The translations under genes and the position numbers were made by a program. Positions 41,796 through 51,665 of a stretch of 64,000 bases of DNA are shown piece after piece; the first letter of the stretch is position 1, and each line of letters begins with the position of its first letter. The stretch comes from Virgibacillus proomii (GTDB lineage: Bacteria > Bacillota > Bacilli > Bacillales > Amphibacillaceae). The DNA lies in the NCBI RefSeq assembly GCF_900162615.1, contig NZ_FUFN01000010.1, positions 1,370,149 through 1,434,148 of the forward strand. The letters run 5' to 3'. Under the pieces are notes generated by a model, which saw only the letters and a list, made by a program, of their open reading frames with translations, did not search any database and was not told where the DNA came from.

Positions 41796-42625
41796 TACCT
41801 CCCGTTGTTTTGTATATACCTATTTCTTCTATTCATTCCCTCAAACATACGTTGTTCTGCTTCTATTGACATGACGACAAAGTCTAAACGAATATCCTTT
41901 AATGTTCGAAATCCTTCTATATCTTTCTTATGAATAAACCCTTTCAGTACAAGATCAAGTAGTCGTTGCTTGTTAACGTGACCATAGTCTAAAAAAAGTG
42001 ATTCTCCAAATACATCCAATAAACGGTGAAGATCATATGTTGGTTTATTTGCCACCAGGGAGACTGATCCGTACTTATAAGATAATTTACGTTTTTCATT
42101 TAATTGATTGCACTGAATCATTTTACCTTTTAGCATGTTAAAGTCGTTAGCTAAAGCTATGTTCTTTTCTTGTAAAGCTTTTATTTCCGTCAGCAATTCC
42201 TGTTCATCTTTCGTTTGATTATCCTCCAAGTCTAGCTTTAACAAATTTTTACCAGTATTATTAAAATTTAATTTGATATAATAGCTAGCCTTTTGACGAA
42301 ATGGCTTACTCATTTCATTCCAGTTCTTAATGGAAGATAATTCTTTATGATCAACTGTTAAACAATCGATATAAACATCTGGTATCAAATAATCCATAAG
42401 ATATTCGATTATTCCCTTTTCGTCCCATTCATAAATCATTCTAGGGACAAATTTGGCAACCATATTTAAGCTTTTGTATTCGTGACGTTTTATATCACTA
42501 TCTATTAAAATATTTCTTAATGCCTTCTTATCATTCTTTAACTGGGTCTCCACATATTTTTTCTCATAATATGTACCATTCTCTATAAATTGCTCCATAA
42601 GTTCAGCAGCTGTTTGGATTTTCAT
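41795..42625 (-). CDS. Hypothetical protein, 276 residues, unknown family
   Basis: The protein is soluble and charged, with no signal or membrane helix. It has an N-terminal helical region (TAAELMEQFIENGTYYEKKYVETQLKND), a Glu/Lys coiled stretch near residues 150-180 (DEQELLTEIKALQEKNIALAND), and a C-terminal segment YDLHRLLDVFGESLFLDYGHVNKQRLLDLVLKGFIHKKDI. I do not recognise the family. GGAGAG precedes the ATG. It is isolated in a decayed region, and the TAA stop coincides with the right end of repeat A copy 6, so its original end may have been altered. Confidence 0.6.
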   Translation of the reverse strand: MKIQTAAELMEQFIENGTYYEKKYVETQLKNDKKALRNILIDSDIKRHEYKSLNMVAKFVPRMIYEWDEKGIIEYLMDYLIPDVYIDCLTVDHKELSSIKNWNEMSKPFRQKASYYIKLNFNNTGKNLLKLDLEDNQTKDEQELLTEIKALQEKNIALANDFNMLKGKMIQCNQLNEKRKLSYKYGSVSLVANKPTYDLHRLLDVFGESLFLDYGHVNKQRLLDLVLKGFIHKKDIEGFRTLKDIRLDFVVMSIEAEQRMFEGMNRRNRYIQNNGR

Positions 42626-43499
42626 ACTATCTCTCCATCAGTGATTGATTTTGGATAAGACAAAAGACTTATTACGTAAGTTTTGTTGTTTATTGTCCTA
42701 TGCAATTGATATAAACTGCAACATAGTATACAACCGCTCTGAAAATCGATTTGGTAATCACTACGGTTTTCACGGGCTTGCGCTAAGCCTCCTCGCTCGT
42801 AAAGAACGCTCACTTGGGGGCTTAGCGTATTCGCTTTCCCGCACGCATCTCCGTGTTTTTCCTTTGCTAGTAATATGTTTCAACTTATTTATATCATGCT
42901 CTTGTTACGCTGTTTATATGTTTGTACAAAAACAACAATCATTCAGAAAACAGCCAAACAAAAAGACTTATAACCTACGTGTTGTGATAAGCAAGGTTGT
43001 CTAAATATTTTTATCATTATTTGCATTCTATCGAGTAGATTTAGCATTTTTCCCATCGTCAAGTTGCTCTATGCGTATTGTCTTTTGGATGCAGTTGACC
43101 ATTTATTTAGTTAATCCAGCATTTCATGAACAGAGCAAATATACATCGTATCGTGATTGAAAAATTGCATCTTTGAAACCTGGAATAGCGATAAAGTAGG
43201 GTGTGTACATACATTGGCAACTTATAATTCAACTAAGGATCCACGTAAATGCTCGACTGCATGTTTTCAAATCAATCTGCATAATCCAAAATAGAATATC
43301 GGTATGTGCTTGAAAGGATTAGCTAACGTATGCACTACGTAGACCGACTTTTTATTCATATTTATGGTACTTCTTTCATTGCTTTTTTGTTTTTCATGTT
43401 GGGATAGTTTCCAACGTGATGTATATTTAAATTTGTCCCAGCATATTTATTATCCTTCCATTTCGATTAACTATTTTTTGCTTCATTTCTTTTATTTAT
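42626..43499. other. Gene-poor stretch with degenerate sequence
   Basis: No gene with a proper start was found on either strand. A G+C-richer patch at 42760-42850 (CACGGGCTTGCGCTAAGCC, then GGGGGCTTAGCG) contains GCTAAGCC/GGCTTAGC complementary pieces that can pair. The rest looks like decayed coding DNA. Confidence 0.4.
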
Positions 43500-43949
43500 T
43501 TGTATGGTATGTCGTTGTTTATGTAAGCAAAATATCGTCTGTTAAGCTTTCAAATTTCCCCAAATGTAGGATGAACAGCCGACATTTCTATAAGTGCATC
43601 TTTATGTATTTCATTAAAAGAAGCTTGTAATTACTGAAATCTTGATTCTTCCAGTAATTGTAGTAAATTTTTTGGGGAAGGAATATTTCAAGTGGTTCAT
43701 TGGTTGCTTTCATTTTTTTGAAACGGTTCAAAATAGACGTTACATCTTTACGTTTTACTTTCTTAGTTGATACATTTAAGGATTGTTATATTAATTTACT
43801 GTTTCCTTTTCTATCGCATATAAATGAAAAATGACTTGTGAGATACTCCACTCTTTTTTACTCGGTTTTTGGTTCAATTTTTCATTGGATAGATCTTTTA
43901 AACAATTCAATAAAACTCCTCTTGTTTGCCCAAGTCTTTTCATTAACAT
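43500..43949 (-). pseudogene. DinB-family protein remnant
   Basis: On the minus strand from the ATG at 43949: LGQTRGVLLNCLKDLSNEKL, then KPSKKEWSISQVIFHLYAIE, where the His is one metal ligand of DinB-like four-helix proteins. A stop and frame changes follow, with continuing homology-like text STKKVKRKDVTSILNRFKKM, PLEIFLPQKIYYN and EIHKDALIEMSAVHPTFGE. DinB proteins are often thiol-dependent transferases; this one is dead. Confidence 0.65.
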
Positions 43950-44068
43950 ATACTCACTTCTTCATCAATTTTGATAGATAAAATTACAATTGCAAGACGT
44001 CTAATCTCTTGCAGTGTATCTCCTTCCGTTCAGTATCATTAGCATAATAAGACCGTTTTGAAAAATAA

Positions 44069-44082
44069 TTGATGTAGGTCAA
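44069..44082. promoter_or_regulatory. FNR/DNR-type box 1 upstream of the NO reductase
   Basis: TTGATGTAGGTCAA fits TTGAT-N4-RTCAA, the CRP/FNR family site used for anaerobic or NO-responsive control. Confidence 0.6.
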
Positions 44083-44156
44083 TTTTTCAAGAAGTAATTG
44101 CATTTTTGAACAAAAAATGACATTCACATTTATAAAGTATGGTTTGTGAGTAAAAA

Positions 44157-44170
44157 TTGATGTAGGTCAA
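44157..44170. promoter_or_regulatory. FNR/DNR-type box 2 upstream of the NO reductase
   Basis: Identical 14-mer to box 1, 88 bases downstream, with A-rich left and T-rich right flanks in both. A ribosome binding site and tiny frame start 60 bases further on, so this box probably belonged to a promoter reading rightward. Confidence 0.6.
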
Positions 44171-44228
44171 TTTTTTTTTGTATTCACTTATTAAATAATA
44201 AAAACTAAAGAAGGGGAGTGATATACAA

Positions 44229-44252
44229 ATGGACTGTAATTTGATGAACTAA
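44229..44252 (+). CDS. Possible 7-codon leader peptide or gene stump
   Basis: AAGGGGAG at about 44212 is followed by ATG, six sense codons (MDCNLMN) and TAA. Either a leader peptide for the nor transcript or the surviving start of a deleted gene. The next 480 bases to norB carry no recognised gene. Confidence 0.25.
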   Translation: MDCNLMN

Positions 44253-44735
44253 AAACCCGAGATTAGCAGTCAAATAAGAAGTAAGTTCGGCAACTAGAAT
44301 GAATGTGAAAGGTGATGTAATAGATTCACTTTTTGGCAGATACAAAATTATATCAATCCTGAGTAGGTAACGTATGATCAACATAGGATGTAGTATCCAC
44401 CAAGCCTAGTATTCATGTTCTTTTACTAAACGCGACATACCATCTGCGATAAAACACGTTCATTTCTATTAACATATGAAAATCACCTAACATTTTTGTT
44501 TTAGTAGTTTCCGGTATGGCCAAGTTATTTCATTTTAATCAGTGAATAAGCAAAAGTATAAACTTTCTTATGCTGTATAAGTGCAACTATAAGCATTCGT
44601 ATAAAGGCTTAGGGAATGTCTGGTTTTTTAAAGTTCATATGTGAATTGTTTAACAAAAATAATCTGACTGCTATCTCTTTATATTTATTTATAACTATAT
44701 GTTTATATTCACAATTCGAAAAGAGGGGGATCAGA

Positions 44736-47090
44736 ATGGATAAAAATAAGAAAAATATATTTAATTCGAAGGATAAACAGCCTACAACGGTTAATGGACT
44801 ATTAAAATCTATCACAATCATTACACTAGTGCTCAGTTTTACTGCCCTTATTGTTGGGGGGGTCTGGATCTTTAAAAACCAAGCACCAACCCCATTAGAA
44901 GTAGTTACACCAGATGGGGAAGTCATTATGACAAAGGATTCAATTAAAGGCGGTCAGGCTGTTTTCCAAAAGTATGGACTAATGGATTATGGTACCTTAC
45001 TTGGAAATGGTTCCTATATGGGACCCGACTATACTGCTGAAGCATTGAAAATATATACGGAGGGCATGCAGGATTATTACGCAGATCTAGACTACGGTAA
45101 AGCATATAATAAACTAAGTGATGAGAATGCAGCCGTGATAAAGGATAAAGTAATTTCTGAAATACGAAAAAATCGATTTAATGAAGATGAAAGTATCCTT
45201 TACGTTACGGATGCTCAAGTATATGGAATTGAAAAAGTAGAAGCATATTACCGTGATATATTTGTAAATGGAGATGGTTGGGGATTAGAAGCAGGATTAA
45301 TTCAAGAGTCGCATCTTCCAGAGAAAGATCGTAACTATGTAGCGGAGGGAGATCAAATTGAACAAATATCTGACTTCTTCTTTTGGACAGCATGGTTATC
45401 TAGTACAAATCGAATCGGAGATGATATATCTTACACAAATAACTGGCCATTTTATGAAGATGCAGGAAATACGATGTCTTATTCTGCTATACTGTGGAGT
45501 GGTGTAAGTATAACCATCCTTGCACTATTTGTGGCAATTGTTCTATTTGTTTTCTATAAATATCATTTTGGCATGACACCAGCATTTACGAAGAATAATT
45601 ACCCGGTCTATAATTTAAGAAATAAAGCAGTAACCACATCACAAGTTAAATCTGCCAAATTCTTCTTACTCGTTACTATAATGTTCTTTGTTCAAGTGAT
45701 GTTTGGCGCTTTATTAGCTCATTATTATACTGAACCAGACGCCTTCTTTGGTATTAAATGGATCTATGATCTATTACCATTTGAGGTTGCAAAAGGCTAT
45801 CATCTACAGCTAGCCATTTTCTGGATTGCAACAGCATGGCTAGGTATGGGGATCTACTTTGCACCAAATGTTGGTGGTATCGAACCAAAACGTCAAGGAT
45901 TCCTGGTTGATATTTTATTCTGGGCATTAGTTGTCGTTGTTGGTGGCTCCATGGTTGGTGAGTGGTTAGGCGTCAAAGGGTTCCTCGGTAACTTATGGTT
46001 CCTACTCGGTCACCAAGGCTGGGAGTATTTAGAGTTAGGACGTGTGTGGCAAATTGCCCTTGTAAGCGGATTGGCGATATGGCTCTATATCGTATATCGT
46101 GGAATCCATCATGGACTTAAAAAAGAGCGAGATAAAGGTGGATTAATCCACTTATTATTCTATGCATCGATCGCAGTCCCAGCTTTCTATATATTTGCAT
46201 TTTTCGTTACACCTGGACAAAGCTTCACGATGTCAGACTACTGGCGTTGGTGGGTAGTTCATTTATGGGTAGAGGGAATTTTTGAGGTATTTGCTGTTGT
46301 CATCATTGGGTATATGCTAGTAAGCATGAAACTTGTAACGAAGTCATCGGTTGTTCGAATGTTCTATTTCCAAATTATTTTATTACTTGGAACAGGTGTA
46401 TTAGGGGTTGGTCACCATTACTATTACAATGGTTCACCAGAGGCATGGATAGCAGTTGGTGCTGTATTTAGTGCCTTAGAAATTATTCCATTAACATTGT
46501 TAGTGCTAGAGGCTTACGATCAATACAAAATGATGCGTGCCGGCGGGGTAGATTTTCCATATAAACTTACATTCTGGTTCTTAATCGCAACTTCTATCTG
46601 GAATGTTGTTGGTGCTGGTGTAACAGGATTCTTAATTAACCTTCCAGCCGTCAACTACTTTGAACATGGTCAGCAGTTAACACCTGCACATGGTCATGCA
46701 GCAATGATGGGTGTTTATGGAATGTTTGCAATAGCTGTACTTATCTACTCACTGCGAAATGTGGTTAAGCCTGAGAAATGGAATGATACATGGTTGAAAT
46801 GGTCATTCTGGCTACTAAATATCGGATTATTTGGAATGGTATTTGTTTCCTTAACACCAATTGGATTTATCCAATTGAAGGAAGCCTTCGATAATGGGTA
46901 TTGGGCGTCACGAACAAGTGAGTTTCTACAGCAAGATATTATTCAAGATCTATTATTATGGCGTGCCGTACCAGATACAATCTTTCTCATAGGTGTGATC
47001 ATCTTGGTTGTATTTACGATAAAAATTATGTTCCATCTGAAAAAACCTAAATATAAAGGTGGAGATAGCATACCTGAAGCAGAAGAATAA
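44736..47090 (+). CDS. norB: Quinol-dependent nitric oxide reductase (qNor)
   Basis: The 784-residue single-subunit enzyme reduces NO to N2O at the membrane with quinol electrons. A long N-terminal helix-plus-extracytoplasmic domain (residues about 20-250, VVTPDGEVIMTKDSIKGGQAVFQKYGLMDYG) replaces the NorC subunit. The catalytic part has about 12 helices with ligand regions GYHLQLAIFWIATAW, WWVVHLWVEGIFEVF, GVGHHYYYNG and LTPAHGHAAMMGVYG. The frame opens at 44616, but GAGGGGGATC favours the ATG at 44736. It detoxifies NO or supports denitrification, consistent with the upstream FNR-like boxes. Confidence 0.95.
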   Translation: MDKNKKNIFNSKDKQPTTVNGLLKSITIITLVLSFTALIVGGVWIFKNQAPTPLEVVTPDGEVIMTKDSIKGGQAVFQKYGLMDYGTLLGNGSYMGPDYTAEALKIYTEGMQDYYADLDYGKAYNKLSDENAAVIKDKVISEIRKNRFNEDESILYVTDAQVYGIEKVEAYYRDIFVNGDGWGLEAGLIQESHLPEKDRNYVAEGDQIEQISDFFFWTAWLSSTNRIGDDISYTNNWPFYEDAGNTMSYSAILWSGVSITILALFVAIVLFVFYKYHFGMTPAFTKNNYPVYNLRNKAVTTSQVKSAKFFLLVTIMFFVQVMFGALLAHYYTEPDAFFGIKWIYDLLPFEVAKGYHLQLAIFWIATAWLGMGIYFAPNVGGIEPKRQGFLVDILFWALVVVVGGSMVGEWLGVKGFLGNLWFLLGHQGWEYLELGRVWQIALVSGLAIWLYIVYRGIHHGLKKERDKGGLIHLLFYASIAVPAFYIFAFFVTPGQSFTMSDYWRWWVVHLWVEGIFEVFAVVIIGYMLVSMKLVTKSSVVRMFYFQIILLLGTGVLGVGHHYYYNGSPEAWIAVGAVFSALEIIPLTLLVLEAYDQYKMMRAGGVDFPYKLTFWFLIATSIWNVVGAGVTGFLINLPAVNYFEHGQQLTPAHGHAAMMGVYGMFAIAVLIYSLRNVVKPEKWNDTWLKWSFWLLNIGLFGMVFVSLTPIGFIQLKEAFDNGYWASRTSEFLQQDIIQDLLLWRAVPDTIFLIGVIILVVFTIKIMFHLKKPKYKGGDSIPEAEE

Positions 47091-47103
47091 GTAGATGAAT
47101 TGA

Positions 47104-47136
47104 AAACGAGGTAACTAGGAAAAATAGTTACCTCGT
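47104..47136 (+). terminator. Terminator after norB
   Basis: AACGAGGTAACT pairs exactly with AGTTACCTCGTT, followed by a T-rich stretch. Confidence 0.9.
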
Positions 47137-48120
47137 TGTTTTTGCTTTAGAGATGGTCAAGCAACGGTGTTGGGAATCCAGCTCAGCTCATAACCATAAT
47201 GAAGTACGGAGATCTATAGGGTCTATTTGACTACCATCCAATACTTTTGATCATGCTTCCGCAACAGTCTTTCGGTCACGATTCGTACCTTTTAATACTT
47301 CTTTAGAACATAGACCTAACTTTACAGATGCCTTTATACATGTGTATCAGGTGCAATGGTAATTAACTCTCGAGACTTCCAGTGAATACCTATGTAGATT
47401 TCCATAACGTGTAGCCAATAATTAATGATCTTTGAACCTGAAAGATAAAGCTCACATGGATTCTAACAACGATCTTTTGTTACTAACCACAAAAACGACA
47501 AAATGATTACTATGCTACTATTATAAAAGATCGAAAAAATTATAGAGCAGCTAACACTAGAACAGACCTCATGACTGTAGGCATACCCTTTGCTACCCTT
47601 ATGGGCAATGCAGGAGCAAATAGGCTATCTATAAACGCATTATGGGGTATAAAGATAGAACGGATAAAGTATACACACACAAAGACATGAAGTACACCGC
47701 ACTTTATTATTTTAAGCGCATTTCATACTCGTATTCAAAATTTTATAATCTAGTAGTATTATCGATCAAAAATCCGAATAATCCTGATTTATAGAATATG
47801 AAAGGATTCGATAGTTATACAATAACTACATAAGAAATGGAGTTTTAGAGGGATGGTTTTAATCTTGGTCAATATCCGAGTTCAAAAGTATATGTCCATG
47901 TAACATTGTAGAATTTTAACTCTTATGCATATGTACAACCAGCTGGGACTGTTGCTGTCATATTTTTAGTTTTATAAATTTGCTATATTAACTTTGTAGT
48001 AACGGTATATTAAGTTAAATAATACGATGGAATCTCTAATCTATTAGCTAAAATATTTTTATTAATGGTAAATATTCCGTTTTTTTCGTTATAATGGTAA
48101 CAGTACATGTGTAATTTGAT
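47137..48120. other. Gene-free stretch of about 1 kb
   Basis: All frames are broken by stops and no RNA family is recognised. The even base composition in the first half (47140-47480) suggests decayed coding DNA rather than ordinary spacer. Confidence 0.4.
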
Positions 48121-48134
48121 AAAGGGGAGATAAA

Positions 48135-48719
48135 GTGAAGATTCAAGATTATCGAAAACCGAATTATCCAATTGATCCAATATATATACGAAGGTGGTCT
48201 CCAAGAGCGTTTTTATCAAAGGATATTACCAAAGATGATTTGAATAGTTTATTTGAAGCAGCTAAATGGGCACCGTCTGCAGCAAATATGCAGCCATGGC
48301 GTTTTATTATAGCTAAGCAAGATGCGGATAAAAAGAAATTTTTATCATTTATTGATGAGTCTAATGTAATTTGGTGTAAGCATGCACCTGTATTGGTAGC
48401 TATCATTTCTAAAACGGATAGGAAGCGTCCGGGCAGTAAGAACCCGACTCATGCTTTTGATACGGGAGCTGCTTGGGGATTTTTAGCATTAGAGGCAGCG
48501 CGAAAGGGAATTTCAACACATGCGATGGGAGGATTTGATCGAGTAAAAGCAAAGCAAGTATTAGAGATTCCAGATAATTATGCTATTCATGCTATTGTTG
48601 CCATTGGATATCAAGGGGATAAGCAAGCTCTTCCAGAAAGTTTACAGCAGCGGGAAGTACCATCTACTAGGAAAAAAATCGAGGAATTTGTTTTTGAAGG
48701 TAGTTTTGAAAATCGGTAA
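48135..48719 (+). CDS. Nitroreductase-family protein
   Basis: The 194-residue flavoprotein has the family start RRWSPRAFLSKDITKDDLNSLFEAAKWAPSAANMQPWRFI (residues about 13-53), with FMN-contacting Arg and Asn-x-Gln positions. It continues with APVLVAIIS, DTGAAWGFLALEAARKGISTHAMGGF and IVAIGYQGDKQALPESL. Such enzymes are NAD(P)H-dependent FMN oxidoreductases of variable substrate. AAGGGGAGA fits the GTG start at 48135. Monocistronic with a weak terminator downstream. Confidence 0.9.
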   Translation: MKIQDYRKPNYPIDPIYIRRWSPRAFLSKDITKDDLNSLFEAAKWAPSAANMQPWRFIIAKQDADKKKFLSFIDESNVIWCKHAPVLVAIISKTDRKRPGSKNPTHAFDTGAAWGFLALEAARKGISTHAMGGFDRVKAKQVLEIPDNYAIHAIVAIGYQGDKQALPESLQQREVPSTRKKIEEFVFEGSFENR

Positions 48720-48777
48720 GTATGGTTACTTATTTTTGGTATCGTTCAACCAAAAGCGATACATCAATTAAATATAA

Positions 48778-48810
48778 AAGATGCCACGTCACCATGTATC
48801 ATCTTTTTTT
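48778..48810 (+). terminator. Probable terminator after the nitroreductase gene
   Basis: AAGATG pairs with CATCTT around a 16-base loop, with a T7 tail. Confidence 0.55.
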
Positions 48811-48931
48811 ATGGCACATGTACGTTAGTTTATTTGTAGTAATCTATGTTTAATAATTCAAGCAAAAGGTACAATTTAAAAAACTTCTCTCTACTTCTTC
48901 CTTATTATTTACATTTAAGAAAGGATATGTT

Positions 48932-50446
48932 ATGAAGCCTAACAATTCGTTTAATAACCCTGTATTTTATGTTTCAGCTTGTTTTGTGTTACTGCTCGTA
49001 GTTATAGGAGCAATCATGCCAGTTAAATTTGGCAAGGTAGCAGAAAAATTATTTAACTTTACAACAATCAATTTTGGATGGTTTTATTTATTATCCATAT
49101 TTATCTTTATCATATTTTTAATCGTGCTTTCCTTGAGTAAATACGGAAAAATAAAATTAGGAGCAGCTGATTCGAAGCCAGAATACTCCTTTTTTACTTG
49201 GATCAGCATGCTGTTTTCAGCTGGTTTTGGCGCTGGATTAGTTTTTTGGGGAGTAGCGGAACCAATGAGTCATTTTTTAAAAACCCCTTTTCCTGAATTA
49301 GAAGCGATGACGGAAGAATCTGCAAGAATAGCAATGGGGTATGCTTTTTTTCACTGGGGAATTAGTCAGTGGTCTGTATTTGCTGTTGTGGGTTTAGTAA
49401 TAGCGTATCTACAGTTTAAGAAAAAGCGGAGAGGATTAATTTCAACATCTATCCAGCCAATTATTGGAAGAAATAAAGTAATTGCTGGTACAGTTGATTC
49501 ATTGGCGGTTGTCGCAACAGTAATGGGAGTTGCAACATCATTAGGTTTAGGTATATTGCAAATGAACGGTGGGCTAAAATCAGTCTTTGATGTACCTTCA
49601 TCTATTTGGGTGCAAATGATTATTGCTGGAGTCATGTTAATGACGTATTTAATTTCTTCGAGTACTGGGTTGGATAGAGGAATTAAATGGTTAAGTAATA
49701 TTAATCTTGGATTATGCTTATTGTTGCTTGTTTTTGTCTTTTTAGCAGGACCAACTGTATTTATCTTAAATACCTTTGTCTTAGGATTAGGGGATTATTT
49801 TTCTAATTTTATTCAATATAGTCTGCGGCTTACTCCGTATACGGGGGACACATGGGTAAGGGAATGGACCATATTCTATTGGGCATGGTCTACCGCTTGG
49901 TCTCCATTCGTTGGTGCATTTGTAGCTCGGGTATCAAGGGGACGGAGCATTAGACAATATGTCATCGGTGTGTTAGTAGTGTCCCCGGCTATTGCTTGTG
50001 TCTGGATTGCCGCTTTTGGGGGAACAGCAATATTCAATGATTTAATGAATGGCACATCAATAGCAGAGGCTGTTCATGCGGATATTGCCGTAGCACTATT
50101 TGAAACATATCAGCATCTGCCAATGACCACCATTCTTTCTATACTTTCTATATTTCTAATATTTACTTTTATAGTCACTTCTGCAGATTCTGCGACGTAT
50201 ATTTTAGGTTCAATGACATCAAGAGGTAGTTTAAATCCGGCATTAATTACGAAAATAGTTTGGGGTCTTCTAATCACAGCAATTGCTGTTGTACTTCTTT
50301 TAGCAGGTGGGTTAGAAGCACTGCAAACCGCTTCATTAATTTCAGCATTGCCATTTACTGTTATATTACTAATTATGGTAGTTTCCTTCACCAAAATGAT
50401 TAATCAGGACTATAAGAAAGCTAAACAAAGGGAAGATGGTGATTAA
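48932..50446 (+). CDS. BCCT-family transporter (glycine betaine/choline/carnitine)
   Basis: The 504-residue protein has about 12 membrane helices and the BCCT markers: MPVKFGKVAEKLFNFTTINFGWFY, MLFSAGFGAGLVFWGVAEPMSHF (residues about 92-114), the substrate-site region WTIFYWAWSTAWSPFVGAFVARVSRGRSIRQYVIG (about 310-345) and TSADSATYILGSMTS. Sodium-driven uptake of trimethylammonium solutes serves osmoprotection, as in OpuD of B. subtilis. AAGGATATG precedes the ATG. A short charged tail follows helix 12. Substrate is not certain. Confidence 0.92.
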   Translation: MKPNNSFNNPVFYVSACFVLLLVVIGAIMPVKFGKVAEKLFNFTTINFGWFYLLSIFIFIIFLIVLSLSKYGKIKLGAADSKPEYSFFTWISMLFSAGFGAGLVFWGVAEPMSHFLKTPFPELEAMTEESARIAMGYAFFHWGISQWSVFAVVGLVIAYLQFKKKRRGLISTSIQPIIGRNKVIAGTVDSLAVVATVMGVATSLGLGILQMNGGLKSVFDVPSSIWVQMIIAGVMLMTYLISSSTGLDRGIKWLSNINLGLCLLLLVFVFLAGPTVFILNTFVLGLGDYFSNFIQYSLRLTPYTGDTWVREWTIFYWAWSTAWSPFVGAFVARVSRGRSIRQYVIGVLVVSPAIACVWIAAFGGTAIFNDLMNGTSIAEAVHADIAVALFETYQHLPMTTILSILSIFLIFTFIVTSADSATYILGSMTSRGSLNPALITKIVWGLLITAIAVVLLLAGGLEALQTASLISALPFTVILLIMVVSFTKMINQDYKKAKQREDGD

Positions 50447-50660
50447 AAGAAAAAAGCAGCACTATATGTTGCTTGAAAACTTTATTCTTGAAGGAATGAT
50501 TACCAGCTTAAATAAGAAGGTTAATAAAAGCGTATACTTATTAAACCACCATAGCTGCTAGTTATTTATGTTGAAATAAAGTAAAAAACAAGGTGATCCT
50601 TTGACGTAACTGTTTAAAGTTGCTATAATGAAAAGAAATAAAAACGTAAATTATTTATTT

Positions 50661-50784
50661 TTCTAGGTTCCGCAAAAATATGTTTTGGTTTGGACCAAGA
50701 GAAAATGCACATTTATGTGTATACGGAGGGATAAAAGCCCGGGAGGATATCGGATTTTGGATATCTCTCCGGGCTTTTTTATGT
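50661..50784 (+). ncRNA. Guanidine-I riboswitch (ykkC class)
   Basis: TTCTAGGTTCCGC, TTTGGACCAAGAGAAAATGC, ACACATTTATGTGT-like stem and GGAGGGATAAAAGCCCGGGAG appear in the order of the ykkC motif. The terminal AGCCCGGGAG can pair with CTCCGGGCT to form a terminator, the usual off state. Guanidine binding would relieve termination of the SMR exporter pair downstream, which fits exactly. Confidence 0.93.
50736..50781 (+). terminator. Guanidine riboswitch terminator
   Basis: AGCCCGGGAG-GATATC pairs with GATATC-CTCCGGGCT and runs into TTTTTT. Confidence 0.9.
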
Positions 50785-50945
50785 TAGAAAGTATTAAAGC
50801 ATGAAAGTAATTTCGCCGGGGAAACAATTTTATTGCTCTCAAAGAAGTGCATTCCAATAGTGATAGTCAGGTTCTCGTTATTCTACTATACACTAGTTTA
50901 CGCTAAAATTTAGCCTATTAAAACAGAAACTTGAGGTGAATATTG

Positions 50946-51287
50946 ATGAATAGAGACTGGAATATTGTTTTTCTTGCAGGTCTTTTTGAAATAGGCTGGG
51001 TTATTGGATTAAAACATTCCACAACCTGGATAGAATGGGGACTAACTATATTCGCAATTTATATTAGTATGCATTTACTTGTAATTGCTTCACGAAGATT
51101 ACCTGTAGGAACAAGTTATGCAGTTTTTACAGGAATAGGAACATCAGGAACTGTAATTGCAGAAATTGTTTTATTTGGTGAAGCCGTTCGCTTAATAAAA
51201 ATGGCACTTATTTTGTTATTAATTACTGGCGTGTTTGGACTTAAAATGGTCACCCCAGAAAAAGATAAAGGAGAGGTATCCTCATGA
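50946..51287 (+). CDS. gdnC: Paired SMR guanidinium exporter, subunit 1
   Basis: The 113-residue protein has four helices and SMR signatures: NIVFLAGLFEIGWVIGLKHS with the membrane Glu near residue 16, and SRRLPVGTSYAVFTGIGTSGTVIAEIVLFGE near residues 53-83. In paired SMR exporters of the Gdx/YkkCD type the two subunits form an antiparallel heterodimer that exports guanidinium by proton antiport. GAGGTGA favours the ATG at 50946 over TTG at 50943. The guanidine-I riboswitch upstream sets the function. Confidence 0.9.
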   Translation: MNRDWNIVFLAGLFEIGWVIGLKHSTTWIEWGLTIFAIYISMHLLVIASRRLPVGTSYAVFTGIGTSGTVIAEIVLFGEAVRLIKMALILLLITGVFGLKMVTPEKDKGEVSS

Positions 51288-51598
51288 ACTGGGTTGTTCT
51301 ATTATTAGCAGGTTTTAGTGAAGTAATCGGTGTTATGGGAATTAATAAAGTTAATCAAAAAGCAGATAAAACATCGTTTATATGGTTATTTGGCGGATTT
51401 GGCTTAAGCTTCACATTGTTAGGTATTGCAATGGAGACGATTCCTATGAGTACTGCTTATGCGGTCTGGACTGGAATGGGTACGGTAGGGAGTGCACTAG
51501 CTGGAATGCTGTTTTTTCAGGAATCAAAAGATTGGCGGCGATTATTATTCATAAGTATGATATTGTGTGCAGCAGTTGGTTTAAAGTCGATCTCTTAG
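51284..51598 (+). CDS. gdnD: Paired SMR guanidinium exporter, subunit 2
   Basis: The 104-residue partner starts in an ATGA overlap with subunit 1 and has LLLAGFSEVIGVMGINKVNQ (Glu near residue 13), PMSTAYAVWTGMGTVGSALAGMLFFQES and a hydrophobic C-terminal helix. The GMGTVGS segment is the conserved SMR helix packing motif. Four helices in 104 residues is standard. With subunit 1 it should be inserted in opposite orientation and export guanidinium. Confidence 0.9.
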   Translation: MNWVVLLLAGFSEVIGVMGINKVNQKADKTSFIWLFGGFGLSFTLLGIAMETIPMSTAYAVWTGMGTVGSALAGMLFFQESKDWRRLLFISMILCAAVGLKSIS

Positions 51599-51665
51599 GA
51601 TGTTTAATAAGTCTTTTTAACGGATATACACTACTAAGTCGTAACATTATAAGGGAGTGCAGATC

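Noticed and set aside
42622..42813. 63-codon minus-strand frame before the 276-residue gene
   Set aside because: Apparent ATGA overlap with the next gene, but composition is non-coding and it spans a hairpin-rich patch.
43364..43630. 88-codon plus-strand frame, hydrophobic
   Set aside because: Antisense of the DinB-type remnant; hydrophobicity comes from A-rich sequence on the other strand.
47137..48120. Possible transposase or regulator remnant
   Set aside because: No frame gave a recognisable motif in either strand; left as unassigned.
50663..50857. 64-codon minus-strand frame
   Set aside because: Antisense to the guanidine-I riboswitch; the RNA explains the conservation.
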